A stretch of DNA of 8,033 nt from Planctomycetaceae bacterium (GCA_031278315.1 JAITKS010000473.1:1-8033); one strand, 5' to 3'; positions 1 through 6,992 are shown, numbered from the stretch's first letter. A program made the numbers and translations. Notes: generated by a model not told the origin, from the letters alone.

Positions 1-427
1 TGGGTAGGCTTTTCTAATTGTCAAAGAACAGGTAAAAAATATAGTCGATAAAATCTTATCGATCAATACCCCTTTTTTTGATGTGTTTTTTTGTTGGATA
101 GTAGGCGGAATCTGTAGGTTTTTTGTTTTTTGGTGTGTTGAGATTGGAGGTTAATGGATTTGTTCGGAATCTTTTTGTCTTGGCGACAGGGGCGAAGTGT
201 TGCTATTTAGGGGAAATTTGTGGGGGGCTGTAATAGGATTTTGTACCGGAGACTAATTCGGAATTAGGATTTTTTCCAAAAATATGACTTAACTCTCAAA
301 AATGTTTCAATGCAAAACTATGAAAAACGGTAACAGACTTTCGTCAAATATTGGTCAAATATAAGATGTTTTGCATCTTTTGGCAAAAATGCTGATTTTA
401 TAAACCTATACGCCCGCAAGAGTTAAT
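1..427. other. Intergenic region with no convincing gene
   Basis: I see no supportable gene on either strand. The first 250 bases of the plus strand are rich in G and T, with runs such as TTTTTTTG and GGGGGG, unlike the C-leaning DNA that follows the tRNA. Three small palindromes are present: 45-62 (TCGATAA, 4-nt loop, TTATCGA), 253-267 (CTAATTC, one base, GAATTAG) and 363-379 (AAGATG, TTTTG, CATCTT). The last lies 49 bases past the tRNA 3' end in the direction of tRNA transcription and could help end that transcript, but its following T-run is poor. A 19-codon frame at 154-210 has a GGAGG just before its ATG but nothing else in its favour. Confidence 0.5.
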
Positions 428-435
428 TACGCCCG
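409..435. repeat. 8-bp direct repeat of the tRNA 3' end
   Basis: The word TACGCCCG occurs at 409-416 and again at 428-435, a period of 19. The right copy is the tRNA discriminator base plus the 3' half of the acceptor stem; the left copy lies just outside the gene. A tRNA 3' end duplicated nearby can be a scar of site-specific integration, but eight bases is shorter than usual attachment sites and nothing mobile lies between the copies, so chance or local duplication is as likely. Confidence 0.35.
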
Positions 436-501
436 ACAGGAATCGAACCTGTAACCTACGGATTAGAAATCCGTTGCTCTATCCAATTGAGCTACGAGCG
501 C
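428..501 (-). tRNA. tRNA-Arg, anticodon UCU
   Basis: Read on the minus strand this is a 74-nt cloverleaf that decodes AGA arginine codons (and AGG by wobble). The acceptor arm is GCGCTCG paired with CGGGCGT, with a G-U pair at the outermost position and another within the stem. The D stem is GCTC/GAGC. The anticodon arm is ACGGA, loop TTTCTAA, TCCGT, so the anticodon is TCT. The T arm is ACAGG, TTCGATT, CCTGT, followed by discriminator A. The 3' CCA is not encoded (the next bases are ATT), so it must be added after transcription. AGA codons are used in the neighbouring mutS, for example in GEKV-region and ATPase-domain arginines. The G1-U72 pair is slightly unusual but does not prevent folding. 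Confidence 0.95.
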
Positions 502-540
502 ATAAAAAACTATATCATTCACATACAAAACTATATCATT
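501..540 (-). promoter_or_regulatory. Direct repeat at the tRNA 5' edge, possible duplicated -10 region
   Basis: The 19-mer at 501-519 (CATAAAAAACTATATCATT) recurs at 522-540 with one change (an A to a C), a period of 21. The repeat abuts the first base of the minus-strand tRNA. On the minus strand each copy carries TATAGT; the copy at 509-514 lies 7 bases before the tRNA start, about where a -10 element would put transcription start at or next to the mature 5' end. No clear -35 element is seen. The duplication is direct observation; the promoter role is inferred. Confidence 0.35.
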
Positions 541-1494
541 TTAGGTCGAAAATTCTATCACGGATAAAAATAAAATCAATAGGGAGCCTAACAAATGAAT
601 CTGTCCAACGAATTGATATAATTCAATTAATTATTGTTACAAATACTAATAATTTAAGGCGAAATTCCATACATGTCATAAATGAATTTCAACAGTATCG
701 AGATGCAATATCGAAGATACAGATTGAGATATTTACCATAAAAACATATTCATTAATACATGATCCAAATTAGTAATCATACAACTCAAACTAAAATTCA
801 AATGTGAATAAATACAATTGGAGATTGCTCATTTTGTCTTATAACATAAAGAATATTTTTTATCTGCTTAATCGATCTATCCCCTCTTGCAAAAAAATCG
901 AATGTTATTACCTTATTATGTTTTCGTCAAATTTATGCTAGACTTACAGTCGTGCTTTATTTCCGGCTAAACATTAAAAAAGTCAGTTTTATAGGGCTAA
1001 TTCGGTCTTTTTTAATTCCAATCCTACTAATTTTCACCTTAATTTTAATTGATCCTTACTGTCTCTTTTTCATTTTTCGATGACATATTTTTTTAATTTT
1101 GAAGCTAATTTTTTTTATTTTGGAACGCCTTTGCGTGTTCATGGTCTTATACACGGATTCTCGTAAATGTCCGTATCTATATCTGTAGGTAAATTATAAA
1201 AACTCGAATTTTATTTACAAAAATATTAGCAAATTCATATTTTCAAAATACAAAATTGTGAAGAGACGAAATTTTTATAAGCTCCCTATATCTGTAATTA
1301 TTTCTCCTTGAAATAAAGAATTTATCGTTTTATTGCATAAAGTTATTATTGCTAATTTGTCTAATCAAACAGAGTATTTTTTCAACAAGAATAGTTTACA
1401 ATATAAAATAATTTTATTGCTATAAGTGTGTGTAAAAACTAGATTTCATACAATTCTGTCTATATCGGCAGGACGACATAAAACATAAAACTAT
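541..1494. other. Long AT-rich spacer without a recognisable gene
   Basis: I see no supportable gene in this stretch of about 950 bases. Frames are interrupted often and the longer ones have poor amino-acid character. An inverted repeat with perfect 10-bp A/T arms (ATTAAAAAAG at 973-982, CTTTTTTAAT at 1007-1016) encloses 24 bases. A shorter pair (ACGGA 1153-1157, TCCGT 1170-1174) lies to its right. On the minus strand a frame of about 45 codons just left of 1200 is open, but that strand is A/G-rich there and so stop-poor. The spacer may be decayed former coding DNA. Confidence 0.5.
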
Positions 1495-1689
1495 TTAAAA
1501 CTCAAAAAATTTTTTATAGCTATTTGAACCGCTCATACTTGAATTTTCAGTTAGAGCTGCATACATATCTATCGGAAAATAAGGCATTTTTGTATTAGAA
1601 TCGCCGAAATTCATATAGTACGGTGCGTATGTTTTAAAAACATTATTGCTGTCAACATCATTGCTGCCGCTTGCATATTGATGGACAAA
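1495..1689 (-). pseudogene. Orphan C-terminal coding remnant, function unknown
   Basis: The minus strand has 64 sense codons between a TAA at 1690-1692 and a TAA at 1495-1497. No start codon opens the frame: the first ATG is at 1612-1614, leaving 38 residues. The translation looks protein-like: FVHQYASGSND, then VFKTYAPYYMNFGDSN, MPYFPIDMYAAL and a C-terminal SYKKFFEF. Codons end often in C or T (AGC, AAT, GAC, TAC, GGC) and the stretch is less AT-rich than its surroundings, as expected for coding DNA. I do not recognise the family. It reads best as the tail of a gene whose 5' part was lost where the mutS leader now begins. It could also be a very short gene from the internal ATG, or chance. 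Confidence 0.35.
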
Positions 1690-1762
1690 TTATATTGTTT
1701 TGCTATGTTGTTTGTATGGAATCTTAAATTAAAAAAAATCATTAAAAATCCAAATTAAAATC

Positions 1763-4438
1763 ATGTTAACAAACAAATTCAAAACAACACCGATGTTAAA
1801 GCAACTTCAGGATGCCAAACAAGCCTGCCCTAACGCACTCGTTCTTTTTCGAATGGGCGATTTTTACGAATTATTTCTTGAAGACGCTAAAATTGCTGCC
1901 GACGTACTCGGATTAGCACTCACAAGCCGCGAGAAAGGTCCAGACGCAATGCCGATGGCAGGTTTTCCATGTTCTCAACTTGACTCCTATATTGCCAAGT
2001 TAATCAATGCCGGTTTTCGTGTAGCGGTTTGCGAACAAATGGAAGACCCCAAAAAAGCAAAAGGTATTGTTCGGCGTGAAGTAGTACGAGTCGTTACCGC
2101 CGGTACCGTTACCGAAGACACAATTCTCGATCCGAGAACTTCAAATTTTCTTGCGGCAGTTTCGTTAAATTCACGCACGCCTAGATTAGAAGTTGGAATC
2201 GCATGGATCGAATTATCAACCGGTGCATTTTACGCAGTTACTACCGTGAAAGACGCACTACTAGAACATATCGCAAGAATTTCGCCCGTTGAAATAATCT
2301 ACAGCGACAAAGACCCGTTCTCGTTGCCCGATTATTTCCACGTACAAAAAACACAACGTTCCGACTGGACTTTCAATTACCGCACTGCAAAAGAAGCTCT
2401 TTGTAAACAATTTAAAACTAATACGCTCGAAGGATTCGGATTTGCTGAAGACGACAATAATAACATTCACGCAATATGCGCTGCCGGCGCTATTCTCGAT
2501 TACTTACACGAAACGCAGCGTCAAACGCTCGAACATATCGACATGTTGACACCGTATCATGTCGATTCTTTTATGGAAATCGACGAGACAAGCCGAAGCA
2601 GTCTTGAACTAACACGAACAATGCGCACCGGCAAACGAGACGGTACATTGCTGGGTGTACTAGATAAATGTATTACACCAATGGGTTCGCGCATGCTCGC
2701 TGATTGGGTAACGTCGCCGCTTATGGATATCGGGAAAATAAATTCTCGTCTCGACGCAATTACGGAACTTCTTACCGAAAAATTTACATTGCCGAATATC
2801 CGAGACAAAATGCGAAAAATTTATGACCTTCAACGCTTGATGACTAGAGTTATTCAAAACCGCTGCTCGCCAAGAGATCTCGGCATGATTACGCAGACAC
2901 TCACAATTTTACCGTTTTTCACCGAGCAGCTTTCCGGCGTGAAAAGTTCGTTGTTGCAAGATATTTGTAATAATATCGATCCGTGTACAGAATTAGCTCA
3001 ACTTTTGAGCAGTGCGCTTGTTGCCGATTTGCCCGCTAATTTCCGTGAAGGCGGATTCATTCAAGATAAATTTGATAAAGAACTCGACGAATTACGCGAC
3101 ATGCAGCGAGGCGGAAAAGAATGGATCGCAAAATATCAAGCGAAAGAAATTGAACGGACAGGAATTGCATCGTTGAGAGTAGGTTTCACTCGCGTATTTG
3201 GATATTATATCGAGATTACAAATTTGCACCGTCGAAAGATTCCATCGAATTATGAAAGAAAACAGACAATAAAAAACGCCGAGCGTTATACGACTCCTGA
3301 ACTCAAAAAATATGAAGAGAAAGTTATTACCGCAAGTGAACGAGCGAATGAAATTGAGTTGTCTATATTTGAGCGGCTTTGTGCTAGTACAATTGAGTAT
3401 CGGCAAAAGCTGCAACAGATTGCTGTGTCGATTGCGAACTTGGATGTATTAATATCATTAGCGATGTTAGCGAGACAGCATAATTATTGCCGTCCGGTTC
3501 TGACAGATGAGTTGATGATTAATATAATTGACGGACGGCATCCGGTAATTGAGGAACTTTGTGCAGCCGGCAGTTTCGTACCGAATGATATTTGTGTTGA
3601 TAGTAATGAAAACGGCATGATTCAATTGATAACAGGACCGAACATGGCGGGAAAGAGTACATTTATTCGGCAAGCTGCACTTCTTTGTATTATGGCGCAG
3701 ATAGGAAGTTTTATTCCAGCGCGGCATGCGCAGATTGGAATTTGTGATCGTATATTTGCAAGAGTTGGCGCGAGTGATGAAATCGCGAGAGGATATAGTA
3801 CGTTCATGGTAGAGATGATTGAAACGGCGAGAATATTGAATCAGGGAACGGTACGGAGTTTAGTTATATTGGATGAAATTGGTCGAGGAACAAGTACGTA
3901 TGATGGAATTTCATTAGCGTGGGCGATTTGTGAGTATTTACATAATGTTATTGGTTGTAGAACATTTTTTGCAACACATTATCACGAGTTGACTGAAATT
4001 TCAGAGAGTTTAGATTCTGTGCGTAATCTTAATGTTGCGGTCAATGAATTGAATGATGATGTTGTATTTTTGCATAAAATAATTCAGGGGACGGCGGATA
4101 AAAGTTATGGACTTCACGTAGCGAAACTAGCAGGAATACCCAATGAAGTTATAAATAGGAGCCGTGAAATTCTAATGGAGCTTGAGCGAAGTCATTCTAA
4201 ATTAACGTCGAATTCAGTTACGGATGAGTTAAGAAATCTGACTACGGTTTCGCAAAATGGTGAAAAGGTCAATCGAGTTGTTCGGGTCAAACACACGAAA
4301 GTCGGTTCAGTGCAATTTTCGTTATTTGGGCAGGAAGATCATCCGGTAATTGATGAGATTCGTAATATTGATATTGAAAAAATAAGTCCAATTGAAGCGA
4401 TACAATTACTCATACAATGGAAAAAAACAATATTATAA
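1763..4438 (+). CDS. mutS: DNA mismatch repair protein MutS
   Basis: MutS binds base mismatches and small loops and, through ATP-driven sliding-clamp formation, recruits MutL. At 891 residues it is slightly longer than the usual 850-880 and appears complete. The start is set by the family N terminus: TPMLKQ at residues 9-14 precedes RMGDFYELF, which holds the mismatch-wedging Phe34 and Glu36 of the F-x-E motif. The connector, core and clamp domains fill roughly residues 120-560. The ATPase domain has Walker A GPNMAGKST (625-633), Walker B LVILDE (Asp704, Glu705), GRGTSTYDG (707-715) and ATHYHEL (737-743). QFSLF at 851-855 fits a beta-clamp-binding motif, followed by the small helical C-terminal domain. 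There is no Shine-Dalgarno before the ATG. mutL is not adjacent and the gene stands alone. GC skew and codon endings change from C-rich to G-rich around 3000-3300. Confidence 0.98.
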   Translation: MLTNKFKTTPMLKQLQDAKQACPNALVLFRMGDFYELFLEDAKIAADVLGLALTSREKGPDAMPMAGFPCSQLDSYIAKLINAGFRVAVCEQMEDPKKAKGIVRREVVRVVTAGTVTEDTILDPRTSNFLAAVSLNSRTPRLEVGIAWIELSTGAFYAVTTVKDALLEHIARISPVEIIYSDKDPFSLPDYFHVQKTQRSDWTFNYRTAKEALCKQFKTNTLEGFGFAEDDNNNIHAICAAGAILDYLHETQRQTLEHIDMLTPYHVDSFMEIDETSRSSLELTRTMRTGKRDGTLLGVLDKCITPMGSRMLADWVTSPLMDIGKINSRLDAITELLTEKFTLPNIRDKMRKIYDLQRLMTRVIQNRCSPRDLGMITQTLTILPFFTEQLSGVKSSLLQDICNNIDPCTELAQLLSSALVADLPANFREGGFIQDKFDKELDELRDMQRGGKEWIAKYQAKEIERTGIASLRVGFTRVFGYYIEITNLHRRKIPSNYERKQTIKNAERYTTPELKKYEEKVITASERANEIELSIFERLCASTIEYRQKLQQIAVSIANLDVLISLAMLARQHNYCRPVLTDELMINIIDGRHPVIEELCAAGSFVPNDICVDSNENGMIQLITGPNMAGKSTFIRQAALLCIMAQIGSFIPARHAQIGICDRIFARVGASDEIARGYSTFMVEMIETARILNQGTVRSLVILDEIGRGTSTYDGISLAWAICEYLHNVIGCRTFFATHYHELTEISESLDSVRNLNVAVNELNDDVVFLHKIIQGTADKSYGLHVAKLAGIPNEVINRSREILMELERSHSKLTSNSVTDELRNLTTVSQNGEKVNRVVRVKHTKVGSVQFSLFGQEDHPVIDEIRNIDIEKISPIEAIQLLIQWKKTIL

Positions 4439-4450
4439 ATTACCGGAAAA

Positions 4451-4670
4451 ATAACTTTCTATCAAAAAAATCTATCATCGGAATTTCCGAAGATGCAAGT
4501 CAGATAAAATAACTTTCTATCAAAAAAATCTATCATCGGAATTTCCGAAGATGCAAGTCAGATAAAATAATTTTCTATCAAAAAAAATCTATCATCGGAA
4601 TTTCCGAAGATGCAAGTCAGATAAAATAACTTTCTATCAAAAAAAATCTATCATCGGAATTTCCGAAGAT
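4451..4670. repeat. Four tandem copies of a 58-59 bp unit
   Basis: Units start at 4451, 4509, 4567 and 4626. The first two are 58 bases and identical by eye; the third is 59 because its A-run has 8 instead of 7 bases, and it carries one C-to-T change (ATAATTTT for ATAACTTT). The fourth also has 8 A and matches through 4670 before diverging. Every unit has TCGGA-ATT-TCCGA, a 5-bp hairpin core, extended by ATC/GAT across an A-A mismatch. In units 1-3 the core is followed by GCAAGTCAG; in unit 4 it runs into AGATTTTTT and forms a full terminator. The array begins 12 bases after the mutS stop. Near identity of the copies suggests recent slippage or unequal recombination. Confidence 0.95.
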
Positions 4671-4679
4671 AGATTTTTT
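4641..4679. terminator. Bidirectional Rho-independent terminator
   Basis: AAAAAATCTATC (4641-4652), A, TCGGA (4654-4658), loop ATT, TCCGA (4662-4666), A, then GATAGATTTTTT (4668-4679): a 17-bp stem with a single A-A mismatch and a 3-base loop. On the plus strand it ends in six T and would stop mutS transcripts. On the minus strand the complement of the A-run gives eight T, so it can also stop the convergent gene that ends at 4940. It is the last unit of the tandem array. Confidence 0.85.
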
Positions 4680-4939
4680 GTAATATATCAGTGAAATTTT
4701 TGAAAAAATCATTTCAATCATACAAATCACAAAAATCATAGTTCAGACAATTAACCATTCATTATTATTGAGCCAATATCCGATCGTCCTTTCAGTGCGA
4801 ATTCATAGACAATTTTTTGACTCAAAAACAAGTTGTATTTATTAAAAAATATTTCAACGTTTATTGACAATATTTTCAATTAAAAAAATAAAAAAGAATT
4901 TTAAAGTGTAATAGTTATATCACGTATTTGGCTGAAATA
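4680..4939. other. Spacer between the shared terminator and the convergent gene
   Basis: About 260 AT-rich bases with no usable reading frame. It would be the 3' untranslated region of the minus-strand gene if the terminator at 4641-4679 is used. No second strong hairpin with a T-run was seen. Confidence 0.5.
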
Positions 4940-6112
4940 TTATCGAAATATTATTATTGGCTGCGGTGAATAAACTGGTGTAGGATAAACAGGAACCGGA
5001 TAATATGTGCGAATATAAACCGGCGAAGGAAACAACGGTACAGTTGATGTTGATGTAGGATACAAAGGAAGCGGAACAAATAAACGCGGATTGATCATCG
5101 GTACCGCAGGATTATTTTGTGAAGTATTATTCTGTTTATTCTGTGAATTTTTTGATTCAGCCGATTTCGCCGGATTAACTTGCGAGAAATAATAAATACC
5201 AATAGTTCCTGTAGTGTAATCATAAACCCACATCGGCGGAGGCAGCATTAGCGGAGTAACTAAAAGCGATGCCGAAGCAGGAGGTAAATTAGATAAATCT
5301 GACGGCAATGCCGTTGCCGGAGTTGCAGAAGATGTCGAATCTGTTGATGATTGGTTAGGAGGTTGATCAACTGTAATTGATTTGAGGCTGCTAGGAATAG
5401 TTTTTTCTTGTATCGATTTTATTGGCGGAATTATTTCGTTGTTGTTGGTAGTTGGTTTTTTTGTTATTTGTGTTACTTCGATTGGATCACTAGATAAAGT
5501 TGCAGCAGTATGATATGGATCGGATAGTGTAATCGATTTAGATGTTTGTGTCGTAATTGGTACTGATTCCATTAAGTCCGGGACGATTGGTAATAGTGAA
5601 TTACTAATTTCGTTAGATATTAAATCGGCAGTAGAATCATTTTGTTGTTCGTTAGTGAGAGTAATGCCGGTTTTTTTGTCAGGAGTATTAGGCGGCAATA
5701 TCGGCGATGTCGGAGATGTTGGAGATGTCGGTGATATTGGGCTGGCAGGTATTTTGCTCGTATTAGATGTAATATCACTATTATTTTGCGGAGGTTCACT
5801 ATTGGTATCGAGTGGTGATTCTTTGGGAATTTTTCTGCCGGAATATAGTCTGGAGATTTCTTTTAATGTTGGACGTTCCGATTGTAATTCATTTTTGTTG
5901 TCGTTTGAATCGGTTGATTTTGTCGAGTCAACAGATTTATTATCGTTATTATTGTTATTATCGTTATTATCGTTATTATCTTCGGCGGCGGTTTCTTTTA
6001 TTGGGTCTGGTTTGGAGTTACCGATTACTGATATTGCGAGTATAGCTCCGCTTGTTACGACGATTGCGGCAGCTGCACAAACAATAATATTACGTATTAA
6101 ATTATTTGACAT
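4940..6112 (-). CDS. Membrane-anchored low-complexity protein, function unknown
   Basis: I do not recognise the family. I chose the ATG at 6112 (MSNNLIRN, 390 residues); a TTG five codons upstream is the alternative, and neither has a Shine-Dalgarno. Residues 8-30 form one hydrophobic segment (NIIVCAAAAIVVTSGAILAI) after a single Arg, so it is a signal anchor or uncleaved signal peptide with the rest outside the cytoplasm. Residues 45-58 are almost pure Asn/Asp, and 60-120 are Ser/Asn/Lys-rich with a short more ordered stretch, PTLKEISRLYSGRKIP (81-96). SPT repeats occupy 124-137, then a long Ser/Thr/Pro linker. The C-terminal 97 residues start with PPPMWVYDYTTGTIGIYYF, pass a Gln/Asn patch and end in a Pro/Tyr-rich tail (YYPVPVYPTPVY). 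No catalytic motif is visible. It converges on mutS and is transcribed alone; a surface or envelope role is a guess. Confidence 0.75.
   Translation of the reverse strand: MSNNLIRNIIVCAAAAIVVTSGAILAISVIGNSKPDPIKETAAEDNNDNNDNNNNNDNKSVDSTKSTDSNDNKNELQSERPTLKEISRLYSGRKIPKESPLDTNSEPPQNNSDITSNTSKIPASPISPTSPTSPTSPILPPNTPDKKTGITLTNEQQNDSTADLISNEISNSLLPIVPDLMESVPITTQTSKSITLSDPYHTAATLSSDPIEVTQITKKPTTNNNEIIPPIKSIQEKTIPSSLKSITVDQPPNQSSTDSTSSATPATALPSDLSNLPPASASLLVTPLMLPPPMWVYDYTTGTIGIYYFSQVNPAKSAESKNSQNKQNNTSQNNPAVPMINPRLFVPLPLYPTSTSTVPLFPSPVYIRTYYPVPVYPTPVYSPQPIIIFR
5699..5741 (-). repeat. 9-bp repeats encoding Ser-Pro-Thr
   Basis: Within the low-complexity gene, about four imperfect copies of a 9-bp word (plus strand GGAGATGTC, GGAGATGTT, GGAGATGTC, GGTGATATT) encode SPT units at residues 124-137. 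Copy number could vary by slippage without breaking the frame. Confidence 0.7.
5938..5982 (-). repeat. Trinucleotide tract encoding poly-Asn/Asp
   Basis: The plus strand is a run of TTA, TCG and TTG triplets, read on the minus strand as AAT, AAC and GAT codons, giving the Asn/Asp stretch at residues 45-58. Such microsatellites are prone to in-frame length change. Confidence 0.75.
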
Positions 6113-6218
6113 AATGTTAATGTACAATTCAAGAGGTTATTAAAAATGAAAATTGCAAACAGTGAGTAATTTATAATCTATACAATGCTTATTTATTTTT
6201 TCGGACAATTGTAAATTG

Positions 6219-6399
6219 TTCACATTTGAATTTTCGGTTCGAGTTTCTGACAGCGATAAATTAAAATTGAAAGTTACTGGTAGTTTAAATTTTTATTTAC
6301 GTTTATAATCTACTCAATAATATTTGCAGCTGCAATTGAAAAAAGTTGTGATATATTTTTTTATTTTTGTATTTTTGTTATTCACATTTAAAATTTCGG
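6219..6399. repeat. 19-bp direct repeat, two copies
   Basis: TTCACATTTGAATTTTCGG at 6219-6237 recurs at 6381-6399 as TTCACATTTAAAATTTCGG, 17 of 19 identical, 162 bases apart. Both are upstream of the minus-strand gene. Paired regulator sites or remnants of a duplication are possible; the sequence alone does not decide. Confidence 0.5.
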
Positions 6400-6543
6400 C
6401 TTATTGGTAAATTTTCCGATTCAAAATTTCATTGAATAATTCAAAACAAATTATTTGAGATGTTATGTTCTATCAATGTAATTATTGAATAATCAACGGC
6501 ATATTAATGGTATGTGAATGCACGTTAAATTATATATGCTATA

Positions 6544-6593
6544 ATTCGGCAACTGTCAACTTGAAAAATGACAGCTTGCGGATTTTGCCGAAT
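6544..6593. repeat. Nested inverted repeat with ATTCGGCAA / TTGCCGAAT ends
   Basis: Outer arms ATTCGGCAA (6544-6552) and TTGCCGAAT (6585-6593) are perfect 9-bp complements. Immediately inside the left arm, CTGTCA pairs with TGACAG across ACTTGAAAAA; the right outer arm then follows after about 12 unpaired bases. The RNA or single strand could fold as a two-tier hairpin with an asymmetric bulge. There is no T-run, so it is not a simple terminator. Confidence 0.6.
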
Positions 6594-6797
6594 ATTCATG
6601 TCTATAAAATCCGAATACGACAGATACGATGGTAAAATATCAAGTAATCGATTTTGCAGAATATATTGAATATACTTTTTATGCCTAAAATTAGTTTTTG
6701 TTAGAGATTTTGCCGAGTATTATTAAAACAATTTGTAATAATAAATTCGGCAATTAGATGGGCAATAGATGTGTAATATCGGATTTCGAATATTCAT
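6581..6797. repeat. Dispersed copies of a GATTTTGCCGAATAT word
   Basis: GATTTTGCCGAATAT occurs at 6581-6595, with close copies at 6650-6664 (GATTTTGCAGAATAT) and 6706-6720 (GATTTTGCCGAGTAT). A fourth, at 6780-6797, aligns with 6579-6599 (CGGATTT, then CGAATATTCAT) after a 3-base deletion. The spacings of 69, 56 and about 75 bases are irregular. Confidence 0.55.
6710..6753. repeat. Stem-loop with TTGCCGA / TCGGCAA ends
   Basis: TTGCCGA (6710-6716) pairs with TCGGCAA (6747-6753); inside, TATTATTA (6718-6725) pairs with TAATAATA (6736-6743). The two helices are joined by a 1-by-3 internal loop and capped by a 10-base loop, giving 15 base pairs. Its terminal words are those of the element at 6544-6593 in opposite orientation. 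Confidence 0.6.
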
Positions 6798-6992
6798 TTT
6801 TGACATGAAGTTTGAACTATAAGCGTTGTACTAGAATTTTATCAGTACAAAGTTTTACAGTATATTGCAGCATATTGTAACTCGTATGATAATTTGGGGC
6901 GATTAAAAAACTATTTATTCAAAGTCTGATTTCTGATAGATAAGCAGGCGAATCGAACTGAAAATTAAAGTGAGGGCAATGTAAAAATTTTC

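Noticed and set aside
154..210. 19-codon frame with GGAGG upstream
   Set aside because: Too short, spacing to the ATG is only about 3 bases, and the G-rich context makes GGAGG likely by chance.
1..300. Protein-like minus-strand frame rich in Lys, Pro and Thr, broken by a TAG
   Set aside because: That strand is A/C-rich, which makes stop codons rare by composition; there is no start codon, and one in-frame TAG and closing TGAs interrupt it.
474..773. Open frame of 99 codons on the plus strand
   Set aside because: It starts inside and antisense to the tRNA, has no ribosome-binding site, lies in AT-rich DNA and its Ile/Asn-rich translation shows no domain character.
541..780. Minus-strand frame that would be longer if TGA were read as tryptophan
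   Set aside because: mutS and pgsA use TGG for tryptophan and pgsA ends in TGA, so nothing supports code reassignment.
973..1016. Terminator formed by the ATTAAAAAAG / CTTTTTTAAT inverted repeat
   Set aside because: The stem has almost no G-C pairs and a 24-base loop, so it would be unstable, and no gene ends nearby.
1987..3807. Several minus-strand frames of 60-107 codons inside mutS
   Set aside because: They are shadows of the mutS frame, which has continuous family similarity and all key motifs.
4451..4670. CRISPR-like array
   Set aside because: The units are contiguous copies with no variable spacers between them and no cas genes nearby.
5655..6143. 162-codon plus-strand frame antisense to the low-complexity gene
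   Set aside because: Its Gly/Asp/Val and poly-Leu runs are the mirror of the SPT and Asn repeats of the minus-strand gene; the minus frame is longer and has a proper membrane segment.
6544..6753. Intact insertion sequence bounded by the inverted repeats
   Set aside because: There is no transposase frame between them, and the repeat words occur in both orientations and degenerate copies rather than as one clean pair.
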